A stretch of 64,000 bases of DNA from Propionivibrio dicarboxylicus (GTDB lineage Bacteria > Pseudomonadota > Gammaproteobacteria > Burkholderiales > Rhodocyclaceae): positions 46,117-110,116 of the forward strand of contig NZ_FNCY01000016.1 of assembly GCF_900099695.1 (NCBI RefSeq), in the 5' to 3' direction. Numbering within the stretch: position 1 is the stretch's first letter; each line of letters begins with the position of its first letter. The position numbers and the translations under genes were made by a program. The notes beneath the pieces are model-generated. The model was not told the origin of the DNA, did no database searches, and worked only from the letters and a program-made list of their open reading frames with translations. Positions 10,401-18,943 of this stretch are shown piece by piece.

Positions 10401-10591
10401 GTCCGTTCCATGTCCTGCGGCGCCTGTCCGGGCAGCTGCGAGATGACGCGCACCTGCACGTCCTGGACGTCGGGGAAGGCCTCGATCGGCAGGTTGGACA
10501 AGGCATAGATGCCGAAGCCGACCAAGGCGGCGACGAGCACCAGGACGAAAACGCGCTGCTTTTGCGCGAATGCAATGACTCTATCGATCAC
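7463..10591 (-). CDS. RND heavy-metal-type efflux pump, CusA/CzcA family
   Basis: This 1042-residue inner-membrane proton-driven transporter opens with a first helix (VFVLVLVAALVGFGIYA) and NLPIEAFPDVQDVQV, characteristic of the HME subgroup. The TM4 region reads AVDFGIIIDSAVVIVE, carrying the acidic residues expected for proton relay. HME pumps export divalent or monovalent metal cations (Co, Zn, Cd, Ni, Cu, Ag). The cation cannot be read from the sequence. It overlaps the adaptor gene by four bases and is followed immediately by the outer-membrane channel gene. A divergent two-component system next to the operon is the likely regulator. Confidence 0.93.
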   Translation of the reverse strand: MIDRVIAFAQKQRVFVLVLVAALVGFGIYALSNLPIEAFPDVQDVQVRVISQLPGQAPQDMERTVTLPIEREVSGIPRLINVRSVTMSGLSIVTLTFADGTDDYFARQQVTERLNTIALPTGVQPQLAPLSTAVGEVYRYTIEAQGLSDREIRTLQDWTVRPFLRMTPGVADVVSFGGAIREYQIEVDLMALRKYQVTLDQLNQAVGFGNGAAGGGLLRHGDASLVVRSDGLFSSLADIRNVVIASRQGRPITVGDVAEVREGERPRYGIAASDDRTSIIEGIVSMTKGGNPAKINAELKQRIELLQAKLPKGVRIAPIYDRTELVRHTVATVAENLVVGALLVVAVLVIFLSSWRAALIVATVIPLSLLFAFILMNARGVSANLISLGAVDFGIIIDSAVVIVETLMVRLALKPSTDAESNMARHQRQGILQKSISDMAHPVLFSKAIIILAFVPIFTFQRVEGKIFTPVSLTLSFALLGAVLLTFTLLPTLLSYTLDTRTLAEKHKPWLDRLQQRYRHAVDFLMRRAKLASALSVIPVVIALGLAPKLGSEFLPKLDEGNIWLTVTLPTSAALETTKGVEHLVRAKIREYPEVAHVITQVGRPDDGSDPKGPNNLELLVDLKPRGEWRFDNKEQLVADMTEKLSVIPGVSTNFSQVIQDNVEEALSGFRGEIVAKIIGPNLDILDDKGEEVASVIRGIRGATDVAATRIGGQTEVVITPNRARLARYGLAINDVSTLINQAMSGMAVTAFYDSDKRFDVVVRVGQKYRNAVDAIRNLQIALPNTQVGNGPGTISLGEIASVDVRLGASRIFREAGSRMVIVKMNLLGRDQGTFVAEAQKTVAKQVSLPPGYQLTWGGQFENSQRATKRLMVIVPLTALLIFSLLFWAFRSVRLATLVIGMVPFTLIGGLAALGLAGLHLSISAAVGFIAVAGISVQNGVIMVEEVVKRVQEGAEASVAILEGAAIRLRPILMTALMAGLGLLPAALSHGIGSETQRPFACVIVGGIVSGTIFTLMILPVVAYLFGGFDRNIDADSANETM

Positions 10592-11757
10592 GGTTTGTCG
10601 CCAATACGTGCGGTCAGTTCAGCGTCGAGGAGCAGTGCGCCGGTGACGACGACGCGTTCGTCGCCGCCAACGCCCTCGCTCGCACAGCTGATTTCACCGC
10701 CGCGCGTTTGCAGCGAGACCTTCTTGCGCTGGAATTCGCCCGGGTTCTTCTCGACATAGATATAGGCGTAGATGCCCTGGTTGATGACGGCGCTGTTGGG
10801 CACGCAGATGCCCATGCCCTTGTCCTGGACGACGTAGGCGCGCACGAACATTTCCGGCAGCAACTGGCGCTTGGGATTGTTCAGCGTGGCGCGCACGGTG
10901 ACGCGGCGGGTGTTCGGGTCGACGATCTGGCCGAGCTGGACGATGCGGGCCGAGAAGCGCTCTTCCGGATAGGCGTCGCTTTCGAGGCTGACGTCGCTGC
11001 CGGGCTTGACCTGGGCGATCAGGCGCTCGGGCAGGTCGATCATCAGCCACAGGCGCTTCGGGTCGGTGACGACGAAGAGCGGGGCGGGCAGCGCCGGATT
11101 GACTTCGAGTGCCGGGTTGGCATTCCGCTCGGTGACGACGCCGGCGATCGGGCTGGTCAGCAGCACGCGCTGGCCGGAGATCGTCAGGTTGAACGGGTTC
11201 ATGTTCTTGATGCGCTTTTCGGCGCGGGCCGTTTCGGCGCGGGCCTGCTCATAATCGGCGCCGGCGGCTTCCCAGTCCCTGACCGAGATGGCTTCGCCCG
11301 GGCCGAGTTCCTTGGCGCGTTCGAAGGCGAGGCGCTTGCGCTCCTCGTCGGCACGGGCCTTGTTGAGGTCGGCGTAGGCGGTGCCGAAATCCGGCGAATC
11401 GATTTCGGCGAGCACCTGTCCGGCATGGACCACGTCGCCGACGGCGGCCTTGAGCGTGACGATGCGGCCGGAGAAGCCGACGCCGATGCGCGCCGTGGCG
11501 TCCTCGTCGTAGGTCAGCCGGGCGCTGAGCGCGTCGGTCGACGGAATCTGCACGCGCGGGAAGGTCTTGGCCCGGATCATCGTCAGCTGCGGCGCATCGG
11601 GCGGGAAATGCAACTCGTCGGCGCCGACCCGGGAAATGGCCGGCGGCGCAGCGTCCGCCTGGGTTTGCGGGATGCTGCTGTGCGACCAGGCAAACCAGGC
11701 GAAACCGCCCGATATGGCCACGATGAGCAGCGCGGCCCATACCAGTTTCTTGTTCAT
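10588..11757 (-). CDS. RND efflux periplasmic adaptor, CusB/CzcB type
   Basis: This 389-residue membrane-fusion protein has an N-terminal anchor (LVWAALLIVAISGGFAWFAW). A biotinyl/lipoyl-like hairpin domain (GRIVTLKAAVGDVVHAGQVL) is followed by a coiled-coil stretch and a beta-barrel region. It links the pump to the outer-membrane channel. It is the first gene of the operon, and a 170-base intergenic region separates it from the divergent response regulator, so the operon promoter must lie there. No histidine- or methionine-rich metal-binding extension is evident, so I do not assign a metal. Confidence 0.9.
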   Translation of the reverse strand: MNKKLVWAALLIVAISGGFAWFAWSHSSIPQTQADAAPPAISRVGADELHFPPDAPQLTMIRAKTFPRVQIPSTDALSARLTYDEDATARIGVGFSGRIVTLKAAVGDVVHAGQVLAEIDSPDFGTAYADLNKARADEERKRLAFERAKELGPGEAISVRDWEAAGADYEQARAETARAEKRIKNMNPFNLTISGQRVLLTSPIAGVVTERNANPALEVNPALPAPLFVVTDPKRLWLMIDLPERLIAQVKPGSDVSLESDAYPEERFSARIVQLGQIVDPNTRRVTVRATLNNPKRQLLPEMFVRAYVVQDKGMGICVPNSAVINQGIYAYIYVEKNPGEFQRKKVSLQTRGGEISCASEGVGGDERVVVTGALLLDAELTARIGDKP

Positions 11758-11927
11758 ACGTCTCCGGGAGTGCTCGAAAATTGTCAGGGGCGGACGCGGT
11801 CACTTCCAGGTGATCGACTCTCGGCGCGCCCCGCATCGCTTCATGATCGGAAAAATACGGGATAATTCGGAACCGGAAAGTATTCTATGAATCCAACCTT
11901 GCCTGAACCTTTCTTTCGTGACGCATC

Positions 11928-12605
11928 ATGAGACTCCTGCTCGTCGAAGATGATTTGGAGCTCGCCAACGGCCTCGTCAACGCGCTGGCGCAGTCGAACT
12001 ATGCGGCCGATGCGGTGCATTTCGGGAACGATGCGATCACCGCCTGCCTGACGACGACGTACCGCCTGATCATCCTCGATCTGGGCCTGCCCGACGAAGA
12101 CGGCATCTCGGTGCTGCGGCGCCTGCGCGCCAATGGCGTGACGGCGCCGGTACTGATTCTCACCGCGCGCGACGACCTCAAGGACCGGATCGCCGGGCTC
12201 GATGCCGGCGGCGACGATTATCTGACCAAACCCTTCGAGTTCGGCGAACTGGAGGCCCGGTTGCGCGCCTTGCTGCGGCGCAGCCATGTCGATCAGAACC
12301 TGCGCGTTTTCGGCGAAGTCGAATTCGATCCCGGTTCGCGCATCGCCTCGGTCAAGGGGCGCGAGCTCGACCTGACGGCGCGCGAGGTGGCCGTGCTCGA
12401 ACTGCTGCTGGCGCGGCCGGGGCGCGTCGTCAGCAAACAGACGATGGTCGAGTCCTTGTATTCCTGGGATCAGGAAGCCAATCCCTCGGCGATCGAAGTC
12501 TTTGTCAGCCGCCTGCGGCGCAAACTCGACGACGCCGGGGCCGGCGTCGGCGTGCGCGTGCTGCGCGGGCTCGGCTACCGACTGGAGCTGCAACACGATG
12601 CCTAG
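11928..12605 (+). CDS. OmpR-family response regulator
   Basis: This 225-residue protein has an N-terminal receiver domain with acidic pocket VEDD at residues 6-9, phosphoacceptor D51 in LIILDLGLPD, and the conserved LTKPF lysine. A C-terminal winged-helix DNA-binding domain follows (GRVVSKQTMVESLYSWD to FVSRLRRKL). It resembles the TctD/QseB branch. The gene overlaps the downstream histidine kinase by eight bases, so the pair is translationally coupled. It is divergent from the RND operon, which it probably controls, although no operator could be recognised. Confidence 0.92.
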   Translation: MRLLLVEDDLELANGLVNALAQSNYAADAVHFGNDAITACLTTTYRLIILDLGLPDEDGISVLRRLRANGVTAPVLILTARDDLKDRIAGLDAGGDDYLTKPFEFGELEARLRALLRRSHVDQNLRVFGEVEFDPGSRIASVKGRELDLTAREVAVLELLLARPGRVVSKQTMVESLYSWDQEANPSAIEVFVSRLRRKLDDAGAGVGVRVLRGLGYRLELQHDA

Positions 12606-13974
12606 GGATTCCGGCTACAGCCTGCGACAGCGCCTGCTGGTCAGGCTCTGGGGCACGCTCTTCATCGTCCTCGTGCTCAGCACGGTCGCGGCGCTGGCAT
12701 TGGCGCGTCATATCGGCACGGTGGTCTACGATCACTGGCTCTACGATTCGGCGATGACGCTGGCCGAGCAGGTCAAGGTGCGCGACGGCAAGTCGGTGCT
12801 CGATCTGCCGCGCTCGTCCGTCGAGATGTTCGAGTGGGACCGCGTCGACCGCGTCTTCGGCGAAGTCTCGTCGCAGAAGGGCGGGATGCTCTTCAGCAAT
12901 GCGCGCTTTCCCAAGCTTGCCGGCACGTTGACGCCGGGCAAGCCGCGTTTCTACGACACCCAGGTCAATGGCAAGCAGGCGCGCGTCGTCGCGCTGCGGC
13001 TCAAGGAAGGCGCCGCCCCCGATGACGAGGTCACCATCCAGGTGGCCGAGACGCGCGTCAAGCGCGATTCCCTGCTCAGCGACATCCTGCTGATCTTCCT
13101 GCCGATGCAGGCAGTGATTCTGGTGGTCACCTGCCTGCTGGTGTGGTTCGCCGTGACCTCCAGCCTGCGGGCGGTCGAGGATATTGCCCTGCGGCTGTCG
13201 AACTACGAGCCGGAGCGACTCGAACCGATTGACGATCTGACCTATCTGCCGAACGAATTGCGGCCCTTGCTCGATGCGACCAACCAGCTGATCGGCAAGG
13301 TCGCCGACGCGCAGCTGACGCAGCGCCGTTTCGTCGCCAATGCCGCGCACCAGTTGCGCACGCCGTTGGCGACCTTGCAGGTGCAGGCCGAGCGCGCCCT
13401 GCGCGAGTCCGATCCGGTGCGCACCAACGAGGCGCTCGCGCATGTGCTCAAGGCAATCACGCGGTCGCGGCACATGGTGCACCAGTTGCTGACGCTGGCG
13501 CGTTCCGACCGCTCGGCCGAGAAGACGCTGGAAATGGGCAAGGTCGATCTCGCCGAGCTGGCACGCGAAGAACTCGAACGCTCGGCCGACGCCGCCATTG
13601 CGCGCGGCATCGACCTCGGTTACGAAGGTCCGGATGCCGGCGGCGAACTCGTCGGCGAGGCCTACCTGCTGCGCGAGATGATCGCCAACCTCGTCGACAA
13701 TGCCATCCGCTACGGACGCGAGAACGGACAGGTGACCCTGGGCCTCACGCTTTCGCCGCTGACGCTCTACGTCGATGACGACGGTCCCGGCATTCCGCCC
13801 GAGGACCGCGCCCTCGTCTTCGAGCGCTTCTATCGCCGGCCGGGCGCTGCCGGCGACGGTTGCGGGCTGGGCCTGGCCATCGCCAAGGAGATCGCCGCCC
13901 GCCATGGCGCCGTGCTGCGCGTGCTCGACAATCCGGCCGGTCAGGGCGCCCGTCTCGAAGTTCAGTTTTCCTGA
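12598..13974 (+). CDS. Sensor histidine kinase, partner of the upstream regulator
   Basis: The 458-residue kinase starts at ATG 12598, inside the end of the regulator gene. TM helix 1 covers about residues 17-37, a roughly 120-residue periplasmic sensor follows, and TM helix 2 covers about 161-187. The HisKA phosphoacceptor is H251 in NAAHQLRTP, the N-box reads [12 protein letters not shown], and G-boxes [12 protein letters not shown] and [10 protein letters not shown] follow. The architecture matches the QseC/TctE group. The sensor region has no cysteine or histidine cluster that would point to a metal ligand, so the signal is unknown; efflux-related stress is inferred from the neighbouring RND genes. 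Confidence 0.92.
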   Translation: MPRDSGYSLRQRLLVRLWGTLFIVLVLSTVAALALARHIGTVVYDHWLYDSAMTLAEQVKVRDGKSVLDLPRSSVEMFEWDRVDRVFGEVSSQKGGMLFSNARFPKLAGTLTPGKPRFYDTQVNGKQARVVALRLKEGAAPDDEVTIQVAETRVKRDSLLSDILLIFLPMQAVILVVTCLLVWFAVTSSLRAVEDIALRLSNYEPERLEPIDDLTYLPNELRPLLDATNQLIGKVADAQLTQRRFVANAAHQLRTPLATLQVQAERALRESDPVRTNEALAHVLKAITRSRHMVHQLLTLARSDRSAEKTLEMGKVDLAELAREELERSADAAIARGIDLGYEGPDAGGELVGEAYLLREMIANLVDNAIRYGRENGQVTLGLTLSPLTLYVDDDGPGIPPEDRALVFERFYRRPGAAGDGCGLGLAIAKEIAARHGAVLRVLDNPAGQGARLEVQFS

Positions 13975-14024
13975 TTGGCCCGCCGCGGCTAAAATGTCCC
14001 CCTTTTTTGCGGGAAAGTAGCGGC

Positions 14025-15404
14025 ATGCCGACCGGAATCATCGAATCGCTGGACCATGAAGGGCGCGGAATCACGCGGCTCGAGGGCAAGACCATCTTTG
14101 TCGACGGCGCCTTGCCGGGTGAAACCGTCGAGTTCGCCAGCTATCGCAAGAAGCCGACCTACGAAAACGCCCAGGTGCTGCGCGTGATCAAGGCCTCGGC
14201 CGACCGGATCGAGCCGAAGTGCCCGCACTTCGGCGTCTGCGGCGGTTGCAGCATGCAGCATCTTTCGTCGCAGGCGCAGGTCGCGGCCAAGCAGCGCGTG
14301 CTCGAAACCAACCTCTGGCATCTCGGCCGCCTCGTCGCCGAGCAGTTCTACGCGCCGATCTACGGCCCGTTCTGGGGCTATCGTTTCCGCGCCCGCCTGT
14401 CGGCGCGGCTGGTGCCGAAGAAAGGCGGCATGCTCGTCGGTTTTCACGAGCGCAAGAGCAGCTATGTCGCTGACATGCAGGTGTGCCTGAATCTGCCGCC
14501 GCATGTTTCCGCCCTGCTGATGCCGCTGCGCGAACTGGTTGGCGGCCTGTCGATTTCCGCGGCGATGCCGCAGATCGAGCTGGCCATCGGCGATCGCGTC
14601 ACCGCGCTCGTGCTGCGCATCCTCGAACCGCTGACGCCGGCCGACGAAGACCTGCTGCGCGCCTTTGCCGATCGTCATGACGTCGTCTTCTACCTGCAGC
14701 CGAAGGGACCGGCGACGGCCTACCGTTTCTATCCGCTCGACGGGCCGGCGCTCTCGTACAGCCTGCCGGACTTCGACGTCGAGCACTTCTTCTCGCCGAC
14801 CGAATTCACCCAGGTCAATCACGCCATCAACCGCGTCCTCGTCCGCCGCGCCTTGGCGCTGCTCGATCCGCAGCGTGGCGAGCGCATCGCCGACATGTTC
14901 TGCGGCCTCGGCAATTTCACGCTGCCGATCGCGCGTTCCGGCGCCACCGTCGTCGGCATTGAAGGCAGTCCCGAACTCGTCCGCCGTGCCGGCGAAAATG
15001 CCGCCGCCAACGGCCTGGCCGATCGCGTCGAGTACGGCGTCTCGAACCTTTTCGAGGCGACGCCCGAATCGCTGGCGGCGCTTGGGCATTTCGACAAGAT
15101 GCTGATCGACCCGCCGCGCGAAGGCGCCGTCGAACTCGTCAAGGCGATCGGCGCCGACGCGCCGCGCCGCATTGTCTATGTCTCCTGCAACCCGGCGACG
15201 CTGGCGCGCGATGCCGCCGTCCTCGTCACGCAGAAGGGTTACCGGCTGCGTGGGGCCGGCGTCATCAACATGTTCCCGAACACCTCGCACGTCGAATCGA
15301 TCGCGCTGTTCGAATTCGATCCGGCAGCGGCCGCGGCGATCGCCGCCGCCGATGCCGCGGCCCTGTTGGCGGGCGAAGTCAGCACCGAGGAAAAAGGCGC
15401 TTAA
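14025..15404 (+). CDS. rlmD: 23S rRNA (uracil-1939-C5)-methyltransferase
   Basis: This 459-residue enzyme methylates U1939 of 23S rRNA. The order is an N-terminal TRAM domain, then Fe-S cluster cysteines C66, C72 and C75 with a fourth at C154 (MQVCLNLPP), then the Rossmann methyltransferase domain with [13 protein letters not shown] and LIDPPREGA. The catalytic cysteine is in [13 protein letters not shown]. The start was chosen because [16 protein letters not shown] is the typical TRAM opening; an earlier in-frame start would overlap the kinase gene. It is probably transcribed independently of, or reads through from, the two-component operon 50 bases upstream. Housekeeping function. Confidence 0.95.
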   Translation: MPTGIIESLDHEGRGITRLEGKTIFVDGALPGETVEFASYRKKPTYENAQVLRVIKASADRIEPKCPHFGVCGGCSMQHLSSQAQVAAKQRVLETNLWHLGRLVAEQFYAPIYGPFWGYRFRARLSARLVPKKGGMLVGFHERKSSYVADMQVCLNLPPHVSALLMPLRELVGGLSISAAMPQIELAIGDRVTALVLRILEPLTPADEDLLRAFADRHDVVFYLQPKGPATAYRFYPLDGPALSYSLPDFDVEHFFSPTEFTQVNHAINRVLVRRALALLDPQRGERIADMFCGLGNFTLPIARSGATVVGIEGSPELVRRAGENAAANGLADRVEYGVSNLFEATPESLAALGHFDKMLIDPPREGAVELVKAIGADAPRRIVYVSCNPATLARDAAVLVTQKGYRLRGAGVINMFPNTSHVESIALFEFDPAAAAAIAAADAAALLAGEVSTEEKGA

Positions 15405-15409
15405 TGCAA

Positions 15410-15480
15410 GACACCGGCCTGAGCCGGTGTCGCGTGAAATCCCGACGGCCGCCCCGGCATCCCGGTGCGGCCGTATTTCT
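15410..15480 (+). terminator. Two consecutive hairpins after rlmD
   Basis: GACACCGGC-CTGA-GCCGGTGTC lies at 15410-15431. A second stem, ACGGCCGC...GCGGCCGT, lies at 15445-15474 and is followed by ATTTCTTT. The second fits an intrinsic terminator for rlmD; together they separate rlmD from the convergent metY. Confidence 0.7.
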
Positions 15481-15485
15481 TTGTC

Positions 15486-16757
15486 CTAAACCGCGGCGAG
15501 CGCCTGTTCGAGGTCGGCGATCAGGTCGTCGATATGCTCGATGCCGATTGAGAGACGCACGGTGTCGAGCGTGACGCCGGCGGCTTCCAGTTCCTTCGGC
15601 GACAACTGGCGGTGGGTGGTCGAGGCCGGATGGCAGGCCAGCGATTTGGCATCGCCGATATTGACGAGGCGGGTGAAGAGATTGAGCGCGTCCTGGAAGC
15701 GTGAACCGCCCTCGATGCCGCCCTGGACGCCGAAGGTCAGGATGCCCGACGGGCGGCCGCCCATATACTTCTGCGCCAGCGCGTGATCCTTGTGGCCCGG
15801 CAGGCCGGCGTAATTGACCCACTTCACCTTCGGATGCGCGTCGAGGTATTCGGCGATCTTCTGGGTGTTCTCGGTGATGCGGTCGAGCCGCAGCGCCAGC
15901 GTTTCGATTCCCTGCAAGATGAGGAAAGCATTGAACGGGCTGATCGCCGCGCCGGTGTTGCGCAGCGGCACGACGCGGGCGCGGCCGATGAAGGCGGCGG
16001 CACCGAGCGCTTCGGTATAGACGACGCCGTGGTAGGACGGATCGGGTTCGTTGAGGCGCTTGAAGCGCGCCTTGTGCTCGGCCCAGGGAAACTTGCCGCT
16101 ATCGACGATGATGCCGCCGAGCGAGTTGCCGTGGCCGCCGAGGTACTTGGTCAGCGAATGCACGACGATGTCGGCGCCGAACTCGATCGGGCGCAGCAGG
16201 TAGGGCGAGGGCACGGTGTTGTCGACGATCAGCGGCAGGCCGTGCTTGTGGGCGATGGTGGCGAGCGCTTCGATGTCGGTGATGTTGCCGAGCGGGTTGC
16301 CGATGGTTTCGGCATAAATCGCCTTGGTGCGGTCGTCGATAAGCTTCTCGAACGAGGCCGGGTCGCGGTAGTCGGCGAAGCGCACCTGGATGCCGAATTG
16401 CGGCAGCGTGTGGGCGAAGAGGTTGTAGGTGCCGCCGTAGAGCGTCGCTGACGAGACGATGTTGTCGCCGGCTTCGGTGATCGTCTGGATCGCATAGGTG
16501 ATCGCGGCGGCGCCGGAGGCCAGCGCCAGACCGGCGATACCGCCTTCGAGCGCGGCGACGCGCTTCTCGAGCACGTCCTGCGTCGGGTTCATGATGCGGG
16601 TATAGATGTTGCCGGCGACCTTGAGGTCGAACAGGTCGGCACCGTGCTGGGTGTTGTCGAAAGCATACGACGTGGTCTGGTAGATCGGCACGGCCACCGC
16701 CTTGGTGGTCGGATCGGGATCGTAGCCGGCGTGGACGGCGAGCGTTTCGATTTTCAT
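15486..16757 (-). CDS. metY: O-acetylhomoserine sulfhydrylase
   Basis: This 423-residue cytoplasmic PLP enzyme of the Cys/Met metabolism family makes homocysteine (or methionine) from O-acetylhomoserine and sulfide (or methanethiol). The opening MKIETLAVHAGYDPDPTTKA, the SGAAAITYAI loop, and the PLP lysine in VHSLTKYLGGHGN are diagnostic for the MetY branch rather than MetB/MetC. The length is normal. An AGGAG ribosome site lies nine bases before the ATG. The upstream region holds two small inverted repeats (see 16758-17112), but no SAM riboswitch could be recognised. Confidence 0.92.
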   Translation of the reverse strand: MKIETLAVHAGYDPDPTTKAVAVPIYQTTSYAFDNTQHGADLFDLKVAGNIYTRIMNPTQDVLEKRVAALEGGIAGLALASGAAAITYAIQTITEAGDNIVSSATLYGGTYNLFAHTLPQFGIQVRFADYRDPASFEKLIDDRTKAIYAETIGNPLGNITDIEALATIAHKHGLPLIVDNTVPSPYLLRPIEFGADIVVHSLTKYLGGHGNSLGGIIVDSGKFPWAEHKARFKRLNEPDPSYHGVVYTEALGAAAFIGRARVVPLRNTGAAISPFNAFLILQGIETLALRLDRITENTQKIAEYLDAHPKVKWVNYAGLPGHKDHALAQKYMGGRPSGILTFGVQGGIEGGSRFQDALNLFTRLVNIGDAKSLACHPASTTHRQLSPKELEAAGVTLDTVRLSIGIEHIDDLIADLEQALAAV

Positions 16758-17112
16758 GCGACGGGCTCCTGAAAGGGGGAAATGACGTTACTTTAAAACG
16801 TCGGACACGGAGACGGAAATATCGTTTCGTTATGTGCTTATGCATAACGGCGACAAGGCACCAAAAAGCGCGCATGCCGGCGGGGGCGGCATGACCTTCG
16901 GCGCCGGTCCCGTTCACAAAAAAAAGCGATTGTCACCTGTCAGATCTGACATTGCGCGGGATTTTTGGCGCCAATACACTGGTCCGGATTTTGTCGCGCC
17001 TCGTCGAGGAGCGACGAAACCGTCCGCACGGATGCCGGGCGCCCGCCCGCAAGCGCTTGTCGTAACGCGTCCGGCGGTAGCGCAGGGATGATTGACCGGA
17101 CGGAGACGCTTC
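16758..17112. other. Divergent intergenic region upstream of metY
   Basis: This 355-base region has no convincing gene. It holds GACGTT-N7-AACGTC (16784-16802) and CGTTATG-N8-CATAACG (16828-16849), both close to the metY start and possible operator dyads. A longer stem-loop lies at 16989-17019, TTTTGTCGC pairing with GCGACGAAA around a CCTCG/CGAGG inner stem. None matches a known riboswitch by eye. Confidence 0.45.
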
Positions 17113-17484
17113 ATGAATGACGAGCAGCGAGCCGCAATCCTGAGACGCCGAGACGAAGCGCTCCGACTGTTTGTCGAGCATCCGGAGAACTTCACGCCGG
17201 CGGTGCGCGAGGCCATTCTCGCCAACCGTGTGATCGTCGGCATGACGCCGTACGACTGCCATCTGGCGGCGGGGGCGTTCAGCTACAAGGTCCAGGCCGA
17301 TACGGCGATCTGGCCGCCGAATAGCGATCCCTTGAAAGTGCTGTGGGCGCAAACGCTGCGTCCGGACAACAGCCAGATCTGGATGAGCTTCGAAACCGAC
17401 ACGCAGTTTCCTGGAGAGGGGCGCTGCCGTTTCCGCGTTCACTTCCGTCACGGCGCTGTCGCCCGTATCGAAAAGCTGACCTAG
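17113..17484 (+). CDS. Conserved-looking hypothetical protein, 123 residues
   Basis: This cytoplasmic protein has no signal peptide or membrane helix, and I do not recognise the family. The start at ATG 17113 is preceded by GGAG seven bases upstream; a TTG at 17092 would give seven more residues. The N-terminal third is a charged helix (DEQRAAILRRRDEALRLFVE). The rest is compact, with aromatic and proline-rich patches (TAIWPPNSDPLKV, SQIWMSFETDTQFPG) and a single cysteine. Codon use and GC match the surrounding chromosome, so it is probably a genuine gene. It precedes the DUF5625-like pair by about 120 bases, with no sign that it belongs to the same unit. Confidence 0.6.
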   Translation: MNDEQRAAILRRRDEALRLFVEHPENFTPAVREAILANRVIVGMTPYDCHLAAGAFSYKVQADTAIWPPNSDPLKVLWAQTLRPDNSQIWMSFETDTQFPGEGRCRFRVHFRHGAVARIEKLT

Positions 17485-17549
17485 GCCGAAGGCACGCGCG
17501 GCGTGTTGGTGACGTTGGCGACTGAGGGACGAAGTTTCGAGCAGGGCGG

Positions 17550-17660
17550 TCGAGGTGGCCGGGTGAAACGATGTTCAACGCAGGTGATAACGCGAGGAGG
17601 TCGGTGATGATGAGTCGACGAAGGTTCTTGAGTGTGTTGGGGGTGCTTCCCTGGATGACG
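17550..17660 (+). repeat. 5' copy of a duplicated leader and gene start
   Basis: The stretch with GTGAAACGATGTTC, GATAACGCGAGGAGGT and the start of the following gene recurs almost unchanged at about 18310-18420. The duplication therefore included the ribosome site and upstream leader as well as the coding sequence. Confidence 0.75.
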
Positions 17661-18170
17661 GTATTGGCGGCAGACAAGCCGCTGGAACTGCCGTTCTTTG
17701 TGCCCTTCCCGGGAATGGGTAAGGCGGGGGCGAAGCTGTCGGTGGATTTCGTGTGCCCGAAACGCTATCGCCCCTGGTACGCCCTGCTGGCGCCGAAGCC
17801 GGTGGACGATGGCGATCCACGGCAGGATTGGATGATGTATTTGGCATTTTTGTTCATATCGGGGGATATAGATGATGGAAGAAGGGTGAAAAAAATTGCT
17901 GGATCTCCTCGCGGGGATATTGGTGTCCCTGTCAGCCTGAAGATAAAAATCACGGCCCGTGAGTCTTCCGATGCACGACCGGTCTATGAAAAAAGCATTG
18001 AGAACGAGCCTGTGGTCGTGGCTGCAGGAAACGGCCGAATCCATCGCATTGTCGACGGGGTTTTGTTGTTGCCGGGAAAGTATCGACTCGAAGTTGAGAG
18101 TGTCGATGATATTCCGGCGCTAGTTCTAGAAAACATCGAGTTTGCAATTTCTTATCCACGCGGGAAATAG
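17607..18170 (+). CDS. Tat-exported DUF5625-like small protein, copy 1
   Basis: This 187-residue protein starts at ATG 17607 behind a strong GAGGAGG site six bases upstream. The N-terminus MMSRRRFLSVLGVLPWM carries an SRRxFL twin-arginine motif and a hydrophobic stretch, with cleavage likely after VLAA, so it should reach the periplasm folded. The mature part is mostly beta-rich: KLSVDFVCPK, a MYLAFLF core strand, LKIKITARES, then GKYRLEVESVDDIPAL before a C-terminal YPRGK. This resembles DUF5625 as I remember it; the function is unknown. It is a paralogue of the next gene, and both precede an RTX-like protein. The pattern resembles duplicated immunity or accessory genes in front of an effector, but that is inference. 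Confidence 0.65.
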   Translation: MMSRRRFLSVLGVLPWMTVLAADKPLELPFFVPFPGMGKAGAKLSVDFVCPKRYRPWYALLAPKPVDDGDPRQDWMMYLAFLFISGDIDDGRRVKKIAGSPRGDIGVPVSLKIKITARESSDARPVYEKSIENEPVVVAAGNGRIHRIVDGVLLLPGKYRLEVESVDDIPALVLENIEFAISYPRGK

Positions 18171-18309
18171 ATAGGTCGACAAGGTCGCGACGACGAATGT
18201 GGTTGGGAAGATGACAGTTCTTGCGCCAATAGTGGTGCGCAATAGCTGTGGCAATAACGATGTGGACGCGTGTTCTGACGGTAGTAGCGAATTTCTTAAA
18301 CAGAGGTTT

Positions 18310-18420
18310 TCGAGTCAACGAGGTGAAACGATGTTCTACGCAGTGATAACGCGAGGAGGTTGGTGATGACGAGTCGACGAAGGTTCTTGAGTGTGTTGGC
18401 GGTGCTGCCCTGGATGAAAG
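18310..18420 (+). repeat. 3' copy of the duplicated leader and gene start
   Basis: This is the second copy of the block described at 17550-17660 (GGTGAAACGATGTTC, GTGATAACGCGAGGAGG, then a gene starting M-T-S-R-R-R-F-L). The leaders are more alike than the 3' parts of the genes. Confidence 0.75.
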
Positions 18421-18929
18421 TATGGGCAGCAGACAAGCCATTGGAATTGCCATTCTTTGTGCCGTTTCCGGGGATGGGCAAGGCGGGGGCGAAGCTATCG
18501 GTGGATTTCGAATGCCCGAAACGACGGCACCCGTGGTATGCGATTTTGGCGCCACGACCTGTTGATCCGAACAAGCCGCTGAGAGGCTGGACGATGTATT
18601 TGGCATTTTTGTTCAAGGATGGCGATTTGGATGATTTCAGGCGAGTCGAGGAATTTGCTGGGTCGCTAAGTGGAAAAAATGGAATTTCCGTTCGCTTGCA
18701 CGTGAGCATCGTTTCTATCGGGGGGCATGAAACGTCTCCGATATATGACGAAGTGGTGCTTGTCGAGCAAAAAGCAAGTGGTGCGGGGAATGGTCGTATT
18801 GATCGTATCGTTGATGGCGTTTTGCTAGATCCGGGTTTTTATCGCCTTGAGGTTGAGGCCGTCGATGACATTCCAGTATTGATTCCAGAAAGCCTCAAAT
18901 TCGGTATTGCCTATCCCCACGGAAAATAG
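18366..18929 (+). CDS. Tat-exported DUF5625-like small protein, copy 2
   Basis: This 187-residue paralogue of the preceding gene starts MTSRRRFLSVLAVLPWM, again with a twin-arginine motif. The first 70 mature residues are nearly identical to copy 1 (KPLELPFFVPFPGMGKAG), while the middle has diverged (DGDLDDFRRVEEFAGS; VSIVSIGGHE). The end again reads YRLEVEAVDDIPVL and YPHGK. A strong SD (GAGGAGG) precedes ATG 18366, and GTG and TTG lie one and two codons earlier. The next gene starts 14 bases downstream behind AAGGAG, so the two are co-transcribed. The mid-gene AT content is higher than in the chromosome around it, hinting at a mosaic origin. Function unknown. Confidence 0.65.
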   Translation: MTSRRRFLSVLAVLPWMKVWAADKPLELPFFVPFPGMGKAGAKLSVDFECPKRRHPWYAILAPRPVDPNKPLRGWTMYLAFLFKDGDLDDFRRVEEFAGSLSGKNGISVRLHVSIVSIGGHETSPIYDEVVLVEQKASGAGNGRIDRIVDGVLLDPGFYRLEVEAVDDIPVLIPESLKFGIAYPHGK

Positions 18930-18943
18930 AAGGAGTAATTATC

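Noticed and set aside
16758..16850. SAM riboswitch upstream of metY
   Set aside because: Only two short dyads are present; no SAM-I, SAM-II or SAM-IV core could be assembled.
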